Shown here: positions 52,637 to 62,386 of the stretch, one piece after another
Numbering within the stretch: the first letter of the stretch is position 1
Layout of the letters: every line of letters begins with the position of its first letter
Assembly (NCBI RefSeq): GCF_003014495.1
Contig: NZ_PYGC01000010.1
Location: forward strand, 62,001-126,000
Source: Prolixibacter denitrificans
Lineage (GTDB): Bacteria > Bacteroidota > Bacteroidia > Bacteroidales > Prolixibacteraceae
Length of the DNA stretch: 64,000 nt
Direction of reading: 5' to 3'
Translations under genes and position numbers: made by a program
The notes under the pieces: generated by a model
What the model was told of the DNA's origin: nothing
The model's input: the letters and a program-made list of their open reading frames with translations, nothing else
The model's database searches: none

Positions 52637-54358
52637 TTAGTAACCCGGATTCTGTTGCAATACACTTTGTCCATCAACCACAGAGAGGTCGATTTGTTGC
52701 TGAGGAATCGGGAAGTATTCGTTCTTTCCAGCCGTAAAGCTGGCACCGGTAAGGTGAGTGCGCTTAGTAGCTTCTTCTGTCAGGTAAGCATTCATTACGT
52801 CAGCAGCAATACCCCAGCGTACCAGATCGAAGAAACGCATACCTTCCATGGCAAACTCGAGGCGCATTTCCCACTGAACAGCACGCAATGCATACGCCTG
52901 GTCAGGAAATGAAGTATAAGGCTCGACATCATAGTTGGCAGCAGGTGTACCATCATCAAACGTAACGACAGAACTATTCTTCGCACGGTTACGAATCTGG
53001 TTGACTAAATCCATCGCTGTACCCAAATCGTTTTCCTGAGCAGCTACTTCAGCACGCCACAGAATAACGTGAGCCAGACGATACATACGGTAGTTGTTCG
53101 CATTTACACCGGTTGCCCAACCGGAAGTAGTTGACAACGTTCCTCTTTCTGATTTCAGGAACATATTCTTCTTGTACAGGTAAGGACCACCGTTACCCAG
53201 GTCACGTACCCAGGTTTTATTTCCCTGAATACCCCAGTCAAGATATGGAATACCAGGACGTCCTACGGTGAAATCCAAACGTGGGTCAACCGGATCGGTA
53301 TAGGTGTCGGTTATTACATTCTCGCCTGAAGCATCCAGACTAGGAATGTCCGAATCGTTAAAGGTGTTGAACAATGGAAGACCATTGGCATCCACCTTGT
53401 ATGCATTCACCAGGTTCTGTGAAGGCTGGTGGAATCCACAACATACACCAATAGCAGGTGCATAAGGGAAGTTCAACGCGTCACCATAACCTCCGTTGAA
53501 GGATTCCGGAGCACCATCATTCACTGAATACTGCACCTCAAAAATAGATTCCGCATTATTGTTATAGGCAATCAGGTAGTTTTGCTGGAAATCATCCATC
53601 AATACAAACGGACCATTATTAATCACATCATCCAGCAAAGGTTTTGCTTCGCTATACTTCTCCTCGAACATATATACACGTGCCAACGCCGTTTCGGCAG
53701 CCCACTTAGTGGCAAAACCTACATTAGCCTCAGATTCGTTCAGATTTTGCACGGCAAACTGGAAGTCTGCTTCAATTTCCGGCCATAACATATGGTCATT
53801 CGGTACTGATTCCGGTGCTTCAGTGTTCTCATCGATATAAGGCACTTGCTTGTAAGTACGGGTCATATCAAAATAGAAATGTGCACGCAGGAAACGGGCC
53901 TGACCTGCAAACCACGCTTTTTTGTCAGCTGATACCACATCATCCGGGGTTTCGGCTATTGCTGCCAATACCTCGTTACAACGAGCAATTCCATCGTACA
54001 GGGCATGCCATTTATCGGATACATAACCGTTGGTTGAAGTAACTTCAAAACGCTCAATCGGGTTGATAGTAGACTGGTCACCCGCCTCTGAGCCTTTGTA
54101 AGCATCGTCGGAAGCAACTGAGCCCCACACCCAGTTCGATACAGAACCGGCCCAGGCGTAGGTACCAGCCCATCCGGCATCGGTGCCCTCACCATCAAGT
54201 GCCGCATATGCTCCGATTAACAGAGCGTTAATTCCCTTTTCGTTGTAGAATTGGGAAATCGATGCTGACCCCTTTGGTTTTAATTCAAACCAGCTGTCGG
54301 AGCAAGAGTAAAACGTTCCGACAACAGCCAATAAGGTTAGGAAAATTATCTTTTTCAT
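52637..54358 (-). CDS. SusD/RagB-family outer-membrane lipoprotein
   Basis: This 573-residue protein starts MKKIIFLTLLAVVGTFYSCSDSWFE with lipobox Cys19, so it is a surface lipoprotein. The helical SusD fold carries the usual signatures: ARFLRAHFYFDMTRTYKQVPY, ETALARVYMFEEKYSEA and, towards the end, LRAVQWEMRLEFAMEGMRFFDLVRWG. It forms the lid over the SusC transporter encoded just upstream. The ATG at 54358 follows an in-frame TTG that is not needed. No sugar enzymes follow, so the ligand may be a glycan handled elsewhere or a non-sugar nutrient. Confidence 0.95.
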   Translation of the reverse strand: MKKIIFLTLLAVVGTFYSCSDSWFELKPKGSASISQFYNEKGINALLIGAYAALDGEGTDAGWAGTYAWAGSVSNWVWGSVASDDAYKGSEAGDQSTINPIERFEVTSTNGYVSDKWHALYDGIARCNEVLAAIAETPDDVVSADKKAWFAGQARFLRAHFYFDMTRTYKQVPYIDENTEAPESVPNDHMLWPEIEADFQFAVQNLNESEANVGFATKWAAETALARVYMFEEKYSEAKPLLDDVINNGPFVLMDDFQQNYLIAYNNNAESIFEVQYSVNDGAPESFNGGYGDALNFPYAPAIGVCCGFHQPSQNLVNAYKVDANGLPLFNTFNDSDIPSLDASGENVITDTYTDPVDPRLDFTVGRPGIPYLDWGIQGNKTWVRDLGNGGPYLYKKNMFLKSERGTLSTTSGWATGVNANNYRMYRLAHVILWRAEVAAQENDLGTAMDLVNQIRNRAKNSSVVTFDDGTPAANYDVEPYTSFPDQAYALRAVQWEMRLEFAMEGMRFFDLVRWGIAADVMNAYLTEEATKRTHLTGASFTAGKNEYFPIPQQQIDLSVVDGQSVLQQNPGY

Positions 54359-54386
54359 AATCAATTTCTTTTTAAATTCCTTTTAA

Positions 54387-57300
54387 TTACAAGTTCAGAT
54401 TCACACCAAACATGAAGGTTTGTGCTGTCGGATAAACACCTTCGTCAACACCGAGACGTTGATCGGCTTGATCAGAAGTGTCACGGATTTCCGGATCCAG
54501 TCCACTGTATTTGGTAACCGTAAACAGATTGGTAGCCTGGAAATAAACACGCAAGCGATCGATTCCCCAACGGTTAGACAGACGTGCAGGCAGGGTATAC
54601 CCCAACTGGAAATCCTTCATCCGGAGATAAGAACCATCCTCAACAAAGAAACTATTCGGATCCTGGCTGGTTTCGTCGTTCGATTCAGCAATCGGCAACG
54701 AAATTTTATCGCCATTGGCATAACGGTCAGCAGTCCATGACTCATACAAACGCTTTTTACTACGGTTACCGGCAAAGTTGTTAAAGTCAATCCAGCGGTT
54801 GACGTAGTTAATCAGATCATTTCCATACGAACCCTGGAAGAACATGGTCATATCAAAGTTCTTATAGGTCATGTCGATGTTCAAACCATAAGTCAAATCC
54901 GGGTGGGGACTACCAATGTAAGTACGGTCATTATCCGGGTCAATAACACCGTCGCCATTTAGATCTTTGTACTTGAAGCGACCGGGTTTGTTGTAATCGC
55001 CGAAGGTTGGCCAGGAATTCGCTTCATCCCAGCTATTGAAAAATCCAACAACTTCATAACCATAGAAAGAAGATATCGGCTGTCCGGCTTCTGAACGGGT
55101 ATACGTACGCTGACGAAGCGTTGCTCCCCAAAGTACCTCATCGGCATTGTCATTCAACTTAACCACCTCATTCTTGTAGTGAGATGCATTCGCCCGTACG
55201 TTATAGATGAAATCCTTACCCACTTTTCCATGGTACGTCAGCATGATATCATATCCTGTGTTCTTCATATCGCCAATGTTCACTGCAGGACGGGAGGCAT
55301 TACCATAGGTTGCCGGTAACTGAACCCCATAGAGCATATCACTGGTTTTCTTGTTATACCAGTCAAAATTAAGCTCCAACCGGTTATCCAGAATGGTCAT
55401 ATCCAAACCGATGTCGGTAGTTGTCGTAGTTTCCCATTTCACATCCGGGTTCGCCAGCGAGGTATTGTTAAAACCAGCTGCTGAAGATGTATTGTCTCCG
55501 GAAATGGAATAGAAGGACATCCAACTGGTAGCACTATAAGTGGCATAAGTATCGTAGTTACCAATCTGGTCGTTACCGTTTTGTCCCCAACCGGCACGTA
55601 GTTTCAGGTCGTCCAACCATGGAACGTCGCCCATAAAACTTTCTTCCGAAATACGCCATCCGACTGAGAAGGCCGGGAAAGTACCCCAACGGTTAGCGGC
55701 ACCGAAACGGGAAGATGCATCACGGCGAACAACGGCTTCCAGCAGGTATTTGTGCATGTAGTCATAGTTCAAACGCCCAAAATAAGAGAACGTTTTCCAG
55801 TCAGTAGCATAACCGGTATTCACCTGGTTAATCTCACCGGCATTCAGATAACGGTAATCAATGTCGTCTGAGAAAAACTTACTGCGACCTGCAGTGAACG
55901 TTTCATATTTATTGGAAACAGCTTCGGAACCCAACAATACATTAATGTAATGCGTATTATTAATGGTCTTATTGTAGTTCAATGTGTTAGCCCAGTTCCA
56001 CTGTAATGTGTAACCATGATATTCTGACAAACTGTTGGTAGCAATCGCTTCAGCGAATTCGATGTTACGAATGGTATAATCCTTACTACGGCCATTGTTC
56101 AAATCGACTCCAAACAGCGTCTTGAAAGTCAAATCCTTCATCGGCTTAATTTCCATATAGCCATTGGCCAGAACACGTAAATCGGTTCCCCAGTCATCCT
56201 TGTCACGGGTCAGATTCGCTACCGGGTTGGCTCCGTTACCGGTTCCGTTTGCTTTGGTACCGGCAAAATTGCCCATAATGTCATAAACCGGAACGATCGG
56301 CTGCATACGATAAGCCTGCGACACGGCGTTACCTTCATCGTTATTGGTTCCGTACGACCCCTGACGTTTGGTGTAGGTAACTCCAAGGCTCTGCCCCATC
56401 TTCAACCAATCGGTCAGCTGAGCGTCCATATTCGAACGCATGGAGAAACGTTCAAAACCGGTATGTATCACAACACCTTCCTGGTTCAGGTATCCCATAC
56501 TAACTGCATAGGTACCTTTTTCGGTTCCACCGGAGATGCCCACGTTATATTCCTGAATAGGAGCCGGGTTGAAAATTTCGTCATACCAGTCGGTACCTTG
56601 TTTATTCGCCCGGGTAATCAGGTTGAGTGGTCCTGCAGTATCATCATTGTTGTAGGTAGAAGGATCAGTCATGGGATCACCTTCAAATGCAAAAGTCGGA
56701 ATGATGTAGTCCGGAATCTGTGGAGAAGCTCCGGTTCCGTACTGCGGATGGTTCGGTACAACGGTAGCACCGGTCAGATAACTATCGTTGGCAGCTACCT
56801 GCCAAACCAAATCTCCGTATTCCTGTGTGTTCAACAGGTCCAGTTTATTGGTCGTACGCTGAACACCATAACGGGCGTCGAAGCTTACTTTCGGTTTACC
56901 TGCTTTACCACGTTTAGTAGTGATAATAACAACGCCGTTTGCAGCACGCACCCCGTAAATAGCAGCCGAAGAAGCGTCTTTCAACACGGTCATCGACTCA
57001 ATATCGTTCGGGTTAATACGGCTCAATCCACCGGTTGTCGGTACTCCGTCAATCACGAACAACGGGTTGTTATTATTAATGGTACCATAACCACGGATAC
57101 GAACGGTAGCGTCACCACCAGGAGAGTTGTCGTTGGTAATGGTTACACCGGCAACACGTCCTTGCAGACGGGAAGCAGCGTTCGCAGCAGGAACAGCACG
57201 AAGCTCATCCGCCGAAACACTAGCCACGGAACCAGTCAATGATTTTTTCTGTTGGGTACCATAACCGACAACCACCACTTCATCTACTCCCACAACATCA

Positions 57301-57632
57301 GGAGCCAAAGTGGCACTAATATTAGTCTGATCCCCTATCTCGATTTCCTGCGTTTTCATACCAATGTAGGAAACCACTAATGTTTCAGCATCCGCAGGAA
57401 CACCAGTCAGGGTATACTCACCATTAAGGTCGGTAACTGTACCAACAGATGTACCTTTCACCATGACGGTTACACCCGGAATAGGTACTCCGTCCTCACC
57501 GGTTACTGTACCGCTTAAGGTCTTTGTTTGCGCAAAGGCTGATCCTGCCATAAAAACAAACAGAAGGAGCATGGTCAGGAGCTTCCTTGTCCAATTTCCA
57601 TCCGGAACAGAACTCAGATTACATTTTTTCAT
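54387..57632 (-). CDS. SusC/RagA-family TonB-linked outer-membrane receptor
   Basis: This 1081-residue protein has a signal peptide (KLLTMLLLFVFMAGSAFAQ near residue 35) and a carboxypeptidase-regulatory-like domain (LSGTVTGEDGVPIPGVTVMV). The TonB-box/plug region DEVVVVGYGTQQKKSLTGSV and a 22-strand barrel follow, ending VNLNL. The plug motif RIRGYGTINNNNPLFVIDG is characteristic of SusC. It imports a ligand captured by SusD, driven by TonB-ExbBD. The ATG at 57632 gives the correct signal peptide; the frame extends further upstream without support. There is no STN domain or adjacent sigma/anti-sigma pair, so regulation by surface signalling is unlikely. Confidence 0.96.
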   Translation of the reverse strand: MKKCNLSSVPDGNWTRKLLTMLLLFVFMAGSAFAQTKTLSGTVTGEDGVPIPGVTVMVKGTSVGTVTDLNGEYTLTGVPADAETLVVSYIGMKTQEIEIGDQTNISATLAPDVVGVDEVVVVGYGTQQKKSLTGSVASVSADELRAVPAANAASRLQGRVAGVTITNDNSPGGDATVRIRGYGTINNNNPLFVIDGVPTTGGLSRINPNDIESMTVLKDASSAAIYGVRAANGVVIITTKRGKAGKPKVSFDARYGVQRTTNKLDLLNTQEYGDLVWQVAANDSYLTGATVVPNHPQYGTGASPQIPDYIIPTFAFEGDPMTDPSTYNNDDTAGPLNLITRANKQGTDWYDEIFNPAPIQEYNVGISGGTEKGTYAVSMGYLNQEGVVIHTGFERFSMRSNMDAQLTDWLKMGQSLGVTYTKRQGSYGTNNDEGNAVSQAYRMQPIVPVYDIMGNFAGTKANGTGNGANPVANLTRDKDDWGTDLRVLANGYMEIKPMKDLTFKTLFGVDLNNGRSKDYTIRNIEFAEAIATNSLSEYHGYTLQWNWANTLNYNKTINNTHYINVLLGSEAVSNKYETFTAGRSKFFSDDIDYRYLNAGEINQVNTGYATDWKTFSYFGRLNYDYMHKYLLEAVVRRDASSRFGAANRWGTFPAFSVGWRISEESFMGDVPWLDDLKLRAGWGQNGNDQIGNYDTYATYSATSWMSFYSISGDNTSSAAGFNNTSLANPDVKWETTTTTDIGLDMTILDNRLELNFDWYNKKTSDMLYGVQLPATYGNASRPAVNIGDMKNTGYDIMLTYHGKVGKDFIYNVRANASHYKNEVVKLNDNADEVLWGATLRQRTYTRSEAGQPISSFYGYEVVGFFNSWDEANSWPTFGDYNKPGRFKYKDLNGDGVIDPDNDRTYIGSPHPDLTYGLNIDMTYKNFDMTMFFQGSYGNDLINYVNRWIDFNNFAGNRSKKRLYESWTADRYANGDKISLPIAESNDETSQDPNSFFVEDGSYLRMKDFQLGYTLPARLSNRWGIDRLRVYFQATNLFTVTKYSGLDPEIRDTSDQADQRLGVDEGVYPTAQTFMFGVNLNL

Positions 57633-58369
57633 AGATAATAGATTTAGATTAGTAAAAAATGGATACTTGTTGCGTGTATCTGTTAGTTGCGTTGAACAGC
57701 AAAAGCCATCCAACTACTAGTTAGTTTCAAATTTTAAAATGAAGAAACGATCCCGAAACGGATCAGGGTAAGTTACAGTTAGTTTCAATGCATGCGACCA
57801 CAATGAGCCACATGGATGTAGCATTTCATTGTACTTCATAATATTCGGTTCAGTTAGCTTCGTTAGTTTATTAGCAGTGGCAATTTAAACATTTTTTTAC
57901 AAAATTTAATTTTTACACCAAAAAGTTTACCGACACATGAATCCGAACAACGCGAACAAAACTCTACTGACTAAATATGAAGTCATTACATCAAAAATCA
58001 AACACAGAAATCCATTAACGTTTTTTCACAAAAAGCGTCGATAACGGGGCAAGTTTCAAAAAAAAGAAGTCGGAAGACGCCCGTCTTCTTGTCAAAAACA
58101 CAGTTTAAACCGCCATAAAACCCGACCACTTCAACATCAAAAGTTTACTTAACTCTTAAGATTTCCCCACTAGTTTAGGCCGTAACTGTTCGGAATCAAT
58201 TAATTTCCTTTCTTATTATAATACTCTCCAGTCAACCAAACCGAACAATGCAAAAAACGATAGGACACCCCATAACCTGCTTAAAAAAATCAAATGAACT
58301 CCACACACTTTCATCGCTTTTTATAGATTTGCATTCAAAATAAACCTGAAGCACAATAAACACCGGGGA
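57633..58369. other. 737-bp divergent non-coding region (SusC / NusG-like)
   Basis: The region is long and AT-rich, with no gene on either strand that I can support. It should contain the SusC promoter and a long SusC leader. GTTAGTTTCAA occurs at about 57720 and about 57778 as a short direct repeat. Near 58186 CTGTTCGGAATC resembles half of the sigma-54 activator motif, probably by chance. Confidence 0.5.
58324..58331 (+). promoter_or_regulatory. candidate -7 element of the NusG-like gene
   Basis: TAGATTTG matches TAnnTTTG and lies 39 bp before the ATG. The expected -33 TTG is not visible, so the promoter may be weak or activator-dependent. Confidence 0.4.
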
Positions 58370-58888
58370 ATGGAAGCCACAAAAGAATCTCTGACGCGCT
58401 GGTATGCGGTATATGTAAAAAGCCGTTCTGAAAAGAAAGTGCTGCAAACACTTGCTGAGAAAGATATCGAGGCTTACTTACCCATCCAAAAAAAACTCCG
58501 TCAGTGGAGTGACCGGAAGAAGCTGGTAGAAATGCCGCTGATGCCCGGCTACGTCTTTGTTCATATCAACCGAAAGGATTACGATCGGGTACTTCAAACA
58601 GAACATGTTGTTTGCTACATTACCTTTGGAGGCAAAGCGGCACCGGTTCGCGACGAAGACATCGAATCGCTGAAAAGAATGCTTCACCAGGAGCAGATCA
58701 AAGTGGAACTGACCCGCGAAGATTTGAAGCCCGGCGAAATGGTCGAGATCCTTTCCGGCCCCTTAATGGGCATGAAAGGCGAGCTTGTTCAAATCAAAGG
58801 AAAAAACAAGGTAGGTATTCGTTTACAGCCCGTTGGATACACCGTTATGGTAGAAGTTCCCATCTCCGAATTGGCGGTCACTCGCTAA
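58370..58888 (+). CDS. NusG-like transcription antiterminator (UpxY/RfaH type)
   Basis: This 172-residue protein has the NusG N-terminal domain (about 10-105, with RWYAVYVKSRSEKKV, then LMPGYVFVHI) and a C-terminal KOW domain (about 120-170, with EILSGPLMGMKGELV). This specialised paralogue of NusG is the first gene of capsule or exopolysaccharide loci in Bacteroidota (UpxY), where it suppresses premature termination in the untranslated leader of its own locus. The exporter gene follows after an 835-bp leader full of repeats, the kind of region such a factor would have to traverse. Confidence 0.9.
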   Translation: MEATKESLTRWYAVYVKSRSEKKVLQTLAEKDIEAYLPIQKKLRQWSDRKKLVEMPLMPGYVFVHINRKDYDRVLQTEHVVCYITFGGKAAPVRDEDIESLKRMLHQEQIKVELTREDLKPGEMVEILSGPLMGMKGELVQIKGKNKVGIRLQPVGYTVMVEVPISELAVTR

Positions 58889-58891
58889 CCC

Positions 58892-58973
58892 TTCATCAAA
58901 AAGTTTTGCACGTTCATCAAAGATTTTGATACGTTCACCATCATTTTTTGACCATTCACCACAATTTTAACAA
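58892..58973. repeat. four 21-bp direct repeats after the NusG-like gene
   Basis: Units begin at 58892, 58913, 58934 and 58955, each with TTCAYCA followed by a T-rich stretch (for example TTCATCAAAAAGTTTTG and TTCATCAAAGATTTTG). The period equals two helical turns, so all copies lie on one face of the DNA, as for tandem regulator sites. The array starts 3 nt after the stop codon and lies just upstream of the candidate promoter at 58991. Confidence 0.75.
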
Positions 58974-58990
58974 TTCCCTTACGTTTCAGA

Positions 58991-59021
58991 TTTTGAGTAA
59001 TATTTTTATTCATTACATTTG
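58991..59021 (+). promoter_or_regulatory. candidate Bacteroidota-type promoter of the polysaccharide exporter
   Basis: TTTTG (58991-58995) and TACATTTG (59014-59021) match the -33 TTTG and -7 TAnnTTTG boxes with an 18-bp spacer. The expected start is near 59028, giving a leader of about 700 nt before the exporter gene. Confidence 0.6.
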
Positions 59022-59027
59022 ACCGTG

Positions 59028-59723
59028 TAATCCGCACAAGGTAGGGTTACAAGCATTTTTAAAAGACTAAAACAGATGAATCACTGGCACACTGACGGTT
59101 AATAATGAACAACAATTGTAGTTCAATTTTCAACCGCTGCCAATAATTTTGCCTGCTCACCCATTCGATATGGGACTGAGGAGGCGAAGCTGTGGAAAGA
59201 GGCTTCCCTGTTTCAGGTTCGCTTTGCGGTTTCTTTCATTCCTATTGTTGAAGAGTTTTAAGTGTTATGTGTTAAGTTTTAAGAAAAAAGAAATAACAAT
59301 ACTTCACTTCTCTCAACTTGACTTATCTGCCGGCCAGAGCCCCTCGCTATGCTTAGAGAGGGGTTGGGGTGAGTAGGAAAAAGAGTTTTAAGTATTAAGA
59401 TTTAAGTTTTAAGAAAAGCGAAATAACCACACTTCACTTCTATTAACTTGATTTATCTGACGGACTGAGCCCCTCGCTATGCTTAGAGAGGGGTTGGGGT
59501 GAGTAGAAGAAAGAGTTTTAAGTTTTAAGAAGGGGGCCTGGTTGAGCGCTCCCTACTCCTTATCCCATTTCAATTATTCATTACTAATTTGTAAAGGGTT
59601 TTCCGTCGTCTCCATTTACCATACCCCCTAAACCTTACACCGTACGCCGTAAACCTTTTGCTTTTGTCTTCTTACTTTTTACTTGATTTGTTCAATATCT
59701 ACAAATAACCATACATTCTGAAT
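59028..59723 (+). other. predicted long untranslated leader of the polysaccharide operon
   Basis: There is no protein gene between the candidate start at 59028 and the exporter ATG at 59724. Besides the 130-bp repeat it contains several short T- and G-rich tracts and weak hairpins. I see no perfect ops/JUMPstart element. Confidence 0.45.
59251..59532. repeat. 130-bp tandem repeat with hairpin element in the exporter leader
   Basis: Two copies start at 59251 and 59381 and a partial third at 59511, all beginning AAGAGTTTTAAG. Each full copy contains AGCCCCTCGCTATGCTTAG followed by AGAGGGGTTGGGGTGAGTAG, in which CCCCTC and GAGGGG can pair as a hairpin. The G-rich part resembles REP-like noncoding repeats known from several bacterial groups. 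Copies differ at roughly 10-15% of positions. The repeat lies within the predicted leader of the polysaccharide exporter gene. Confidence 0.85.
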
Positions 59724-62150
59724 ATGTTGAAGTTGAAAACCATTTTCACCCTGGTGATTCTGTCGCTGACTCTGGCGGTTTCACAGGGAATGGCACAAAC
59801 CCAAAGCAATGTCAATCCGTCGCAGGTGGATGTAAGTAAGCTAAGCGACGACCAGATCCGTAAAATCATGAAGGAGATACAGGATCGTGGTTTAACGCAG
59901 GAACAAGCCATTGCCCTGGCCAAGGCACGAGGTGCATCACAGGCCCAGGTTGACCAGTTAATGACACGAATTCAGGAACTGCAGAATGGCACTGGCATGA
60001 GTCAGACAGCTGACACCCAAACGACGGAAACAACACCACTGCATACCATCGACACGATCTCACCGAAAGCTTCCATCAAGCCATCGAAGGAAAATACCCG
60101 TATGTTCGGCTTCGACCTGTTCAATTCGAAAAATCTCACTTTCGAGCCGTCCGTCAATATACCTACACCCAAAGATTACGTATTAGGCATTGGCGACGAA
60201 TTGGTGATTACTGTTTGGGGAGCCTCTCAGGCCACTTACCAGCTAACTATCGACCAAAATGGCGCCATCAACATCCCCGATATCGGTCCGGTATATGTGG
60301 CAGGCAGCACATTCGAAGAAGCCAACAAACAGATTCAAAAACGACTTATCAGCATCTACAGTGGACTTTCAGGTGCCAATCCCAATACATATGCCGAAGT
60401 CAGCATGGGCACAGTCCGCAGCATCAAAGTCAACGTGATTGGCGATGTCAACGCCCCGGGAACCTATACCCTGCCGGCCACTGCTTCCGCGTTCAATGCA
60501 CTCTACCTTTCCGGTGGCCCTACAGAGAATGGTTCATTTAGGAACATCCAGGTGATTCGGGGAGGCAAAGTAGTACATACTATCGATGTATACGATTTCC
60601 TGGTCAACGGCAATTCCAAAGCGAATGTGCAGTTACGCGATCAGGACATTCTCTTTATTCCCACTTACAAATACCGCATTGATGTGGAAGGCGCTTTCAA
60701 ACGCAATGGCCTCTTTGAAGTGAAAAAAGGAGAAACACTGGCTAATCTGATTAAATATGCCGGTGGCTTTGCCGAAAATGCTTATACGCAAAATCTATCG
60801 GTGACCCGGAATACTCAGCGGGAAAAGAGCATATTGGATGTCGACCAAGCAAAATTCGACCAGTTCACCATGCAAAATGGCGATATGGTGAAAGCCGACA
60901 CCCTGCTCGACCGGTACACCAACCGCGTCACCATCAACGGAGCAGTTTTCCGCCCCGGTTCCTACCAGTGGAAAGAGGGGATGAAACTCTCCGACCTGCT
61001 GAAAAAAGCGGACGGTCCAAAAGAAGAAGCGTTCCTCAACCGTGCCATCCTTTCCCGCCGCAAAGCCAACTGGGAGTGGGAAAACATCGCTTTCAACCTG
61101 GGTGATGTAGAAAAAGGCACATGGGATACAGCTCTCAAGCCCAACGATGTGGTCACCATCCGCTCTATCTTCGATATGCGGGAAGACCAAACAGTGAACA
61201 TCGTAGGAGAGGTACTCAATCCCGGTCATTTCCCTTACAACGATAAAATGACGCTGGAAGACCTGATTTTCCGCGCCGGTGGCTTCAAGGAAAATGCTGA
61301 TGTGGCCTTCATTGAAGTAGCGCGGCGGCTAAGTCACAGCGAAGCAGCGGAAACTACCAACCAGCTGTCACACATTTTCACCTTTAAGGTTCCCCGGAAT
61401 CTGAAGCTGAATCCGAAAGACGCCGGTTTCGTTCTCCAGCCTTTCGACCAGGTTTACGTTCGGCGGGCACCGGGCTACCGCGACCAGGGAAGTGTATCAG
61501 TGACAGGAGAAGTAGTGTATGCCGGAAGTTACAGCATTGCACACAAAAATGAACGAATTTCCGATATCATTAACCGGGCCGGTGGTCTTACCCGGGATGC
61601 TTACCTGCAAGGAGCTACACTCACCCGAACCACAGGTCTGACCCAGGAAGAAATCGATGCCCGCAAAGCATTAATGGCAAAAGATACGACCTTACATCTG
61701 GATATCACGCCAAAGCAGCTGGTCGGAATCGATTTAGCCAAAATCATGGACAATCCCGGCAGCGCGATCGATCTGATGCTCATGCCCGGCGATGAAATAA
61801 ACATTCCGAAAGAGATGCAGACCATCAAGGTATCCGGTGGCGTGATGAACCCGGTGGCACAGACCTTCGAACAGGGCAAATCGCTGAGAAGCTACATCAA
61901 TAAAGCCGGAGGTTTTGCCCCACGCGCACGACGCGGCAAGGTGTATGTCATCTACCCCAACGGTACGACAGCCACAACCCATTCCTTCTTGTTCCTCACC
62001 CGGAACTATCCGAAAGTGACGCCCGGCAGTGAAATCATCGTCCCGGCCCGCCCGGATAAGGAAGGCATGTCCGCCGCCCAGTGGATCAGCCTGTCGAGTG
62101 CTCTCAGCGCCATGTCGTTGACGATCGTTACATTGGTAAATAAACTGTAA
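59724..62150 (+). CDS. SLBB-domain polysaccharide export protein (Wza-like, long form)
   Basis: This 808-residue protein has a signal peptide (ending GMAQ near residue 25) and a helical N-terminal segment (about 35-90). The polysaccharide export domain follows (about 145-225, with YVLGIGDELVITVWG and AINIPDIGPVYVAG). A chain of SLBB domains runs to about residue 780, each with a GAV-x-PG or GEV-x-NPG-type turn (GDVNAPGTYTL, GAVFRPGSYQW, GEVLNPGHFPY, GEVVYAGSYSI, GGVMNPVAQTF). The last 20 residues are a hydrophobic helix. It is an outer-membrane channel for capsule or exopolysaccharide. It is about twice the length of Wza because of extra SLBB units, as usual in Bacteroidota. Confidence 0.93.
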   Translation: MLKLKTIFTLVILSLTLAVSQGMAQTQSNVNPSQVDVSKLSDDQIRKIMKEIQDRGLTQEQAIALAKARGASQAQVDQLMTRIQELQNGTGMSQTADTQTTETTPLHTIDTISPKASIKPSKENTRMFGFDLFNSKNLTFEPSVNIPTPKDYVLGIGDELVITVWGASQATYQLTIDQNGAINIPDIGPVYVAGSTFEEANKQIQKRLISIYSGLSGANPNTYAEVSMGTVRSIKVNVIGDVNAPGTYTLPATASAFNALYLSGGPTENGSFRNIQVIRGGKVVHTIDVYDFLVNGNSKANVQLRDQDILFIPTYKYRIDVEGAFKRNGLFEVKKGETLANLIKYAGGFAENAYTQNLSVTRNTQREKSILDVDQAKFDQFTMQNGDMVKADTLLDRYTNRVTINGAVFRPGSYQWKEGMKLSDLLKKADGPKEEAFLNRAILSRRKANWEWENIAFNLGDVEKGTWDTALKPNDVVTIRSIFDMREDQTVNIVGEVLNPGHFPYNDKMTLEDLIFRAGGFKENADVAFIEVARRLSHSEAAETTNQLSHIFTFKVPRNLKLNPKDAGFVLQPFDQVYVRRAPGYRDQGSVSVTGEVVYAGSYSIAHKNERISDIINRAGGLTRDAYLQGATLTRTTGLTQEEIDARKALMAKDTTLHLDITPKQLVGIDLAKIMDNPGSAIDLMLMPGDEINIPKEMQTIKVSGGVMNPVAQTFEQGKSLRSYINKAGGFAPRARRGKVYVIYPNGTTATTHSFLFLTRNYPKVTPGSEIIVPARPDKEGMSAAQWISLSSALSAMSLTIVTLVNKL

Positions 62151-62175
62151 AATTATTAGGTACAAGGTATACGGC

Positions 62176-62386
62176 TGAGCCGATGAATAAATTCTTCAAG
62201 GCCGACTTTCTTTGCTTCGACAAAATCATCTTGGAAATCAAGAGTAAAACATTTTTATTGAAAATAGACGAACAGCAAACCATCAATTACATCAAAGCAG
62301 CCAATCTTCCCGTCGGACTTTTAGTCAACTTTGGTGAAAAAAGTCTTCGATGGAAACGGTTTGCCAACTCGAAAGCATACTATTGA
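62176..62386 (+). pseudogene. truncated GxxExxY gene remnant
   Basis: This is the C-terminal part of a GxxExxY protein, lacking the first half and the name-giving motif. It contains FFKADFLCFDKIILEIKS and the stretch ending LVNFGEKSLRWKR, nearly identical to the longer copy at 63639. Homology starts about 25 bp after the exporter stop. An ATG at 62183 could express a 67-residue fragment, but with the N-terminal half missing it is most likely non-functional. It marks a past duplication or insertion. Confidence 0.8.

Noticed and set aside
56463-57242. 259-codon antisense open frame in the SusC gene
   Set aside because: It is antisense to the conserved plug domain of SusC; no support.
58180-58200. 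CTGTTCGGAATC as another regulator palindrome upstream of the NusG-like gene
   Set aside because: Only half of the motif matches and there is no second site 21 bp away and no TGGCAC element.
59091-59106. TGGCACACTGACGGT as a further sigma-54 site
   Set aside because: The -24 box matches but the -12 region is CGGT. There are no palindromes upstream and a better TTTG/TAnnTTTG promoter lies close by.
58892-59532. Repeats in the polysaccharide leader as a CRISPR array
   Set aside because: The units are directly contiguous without variable spacers, and no cas gene is present.
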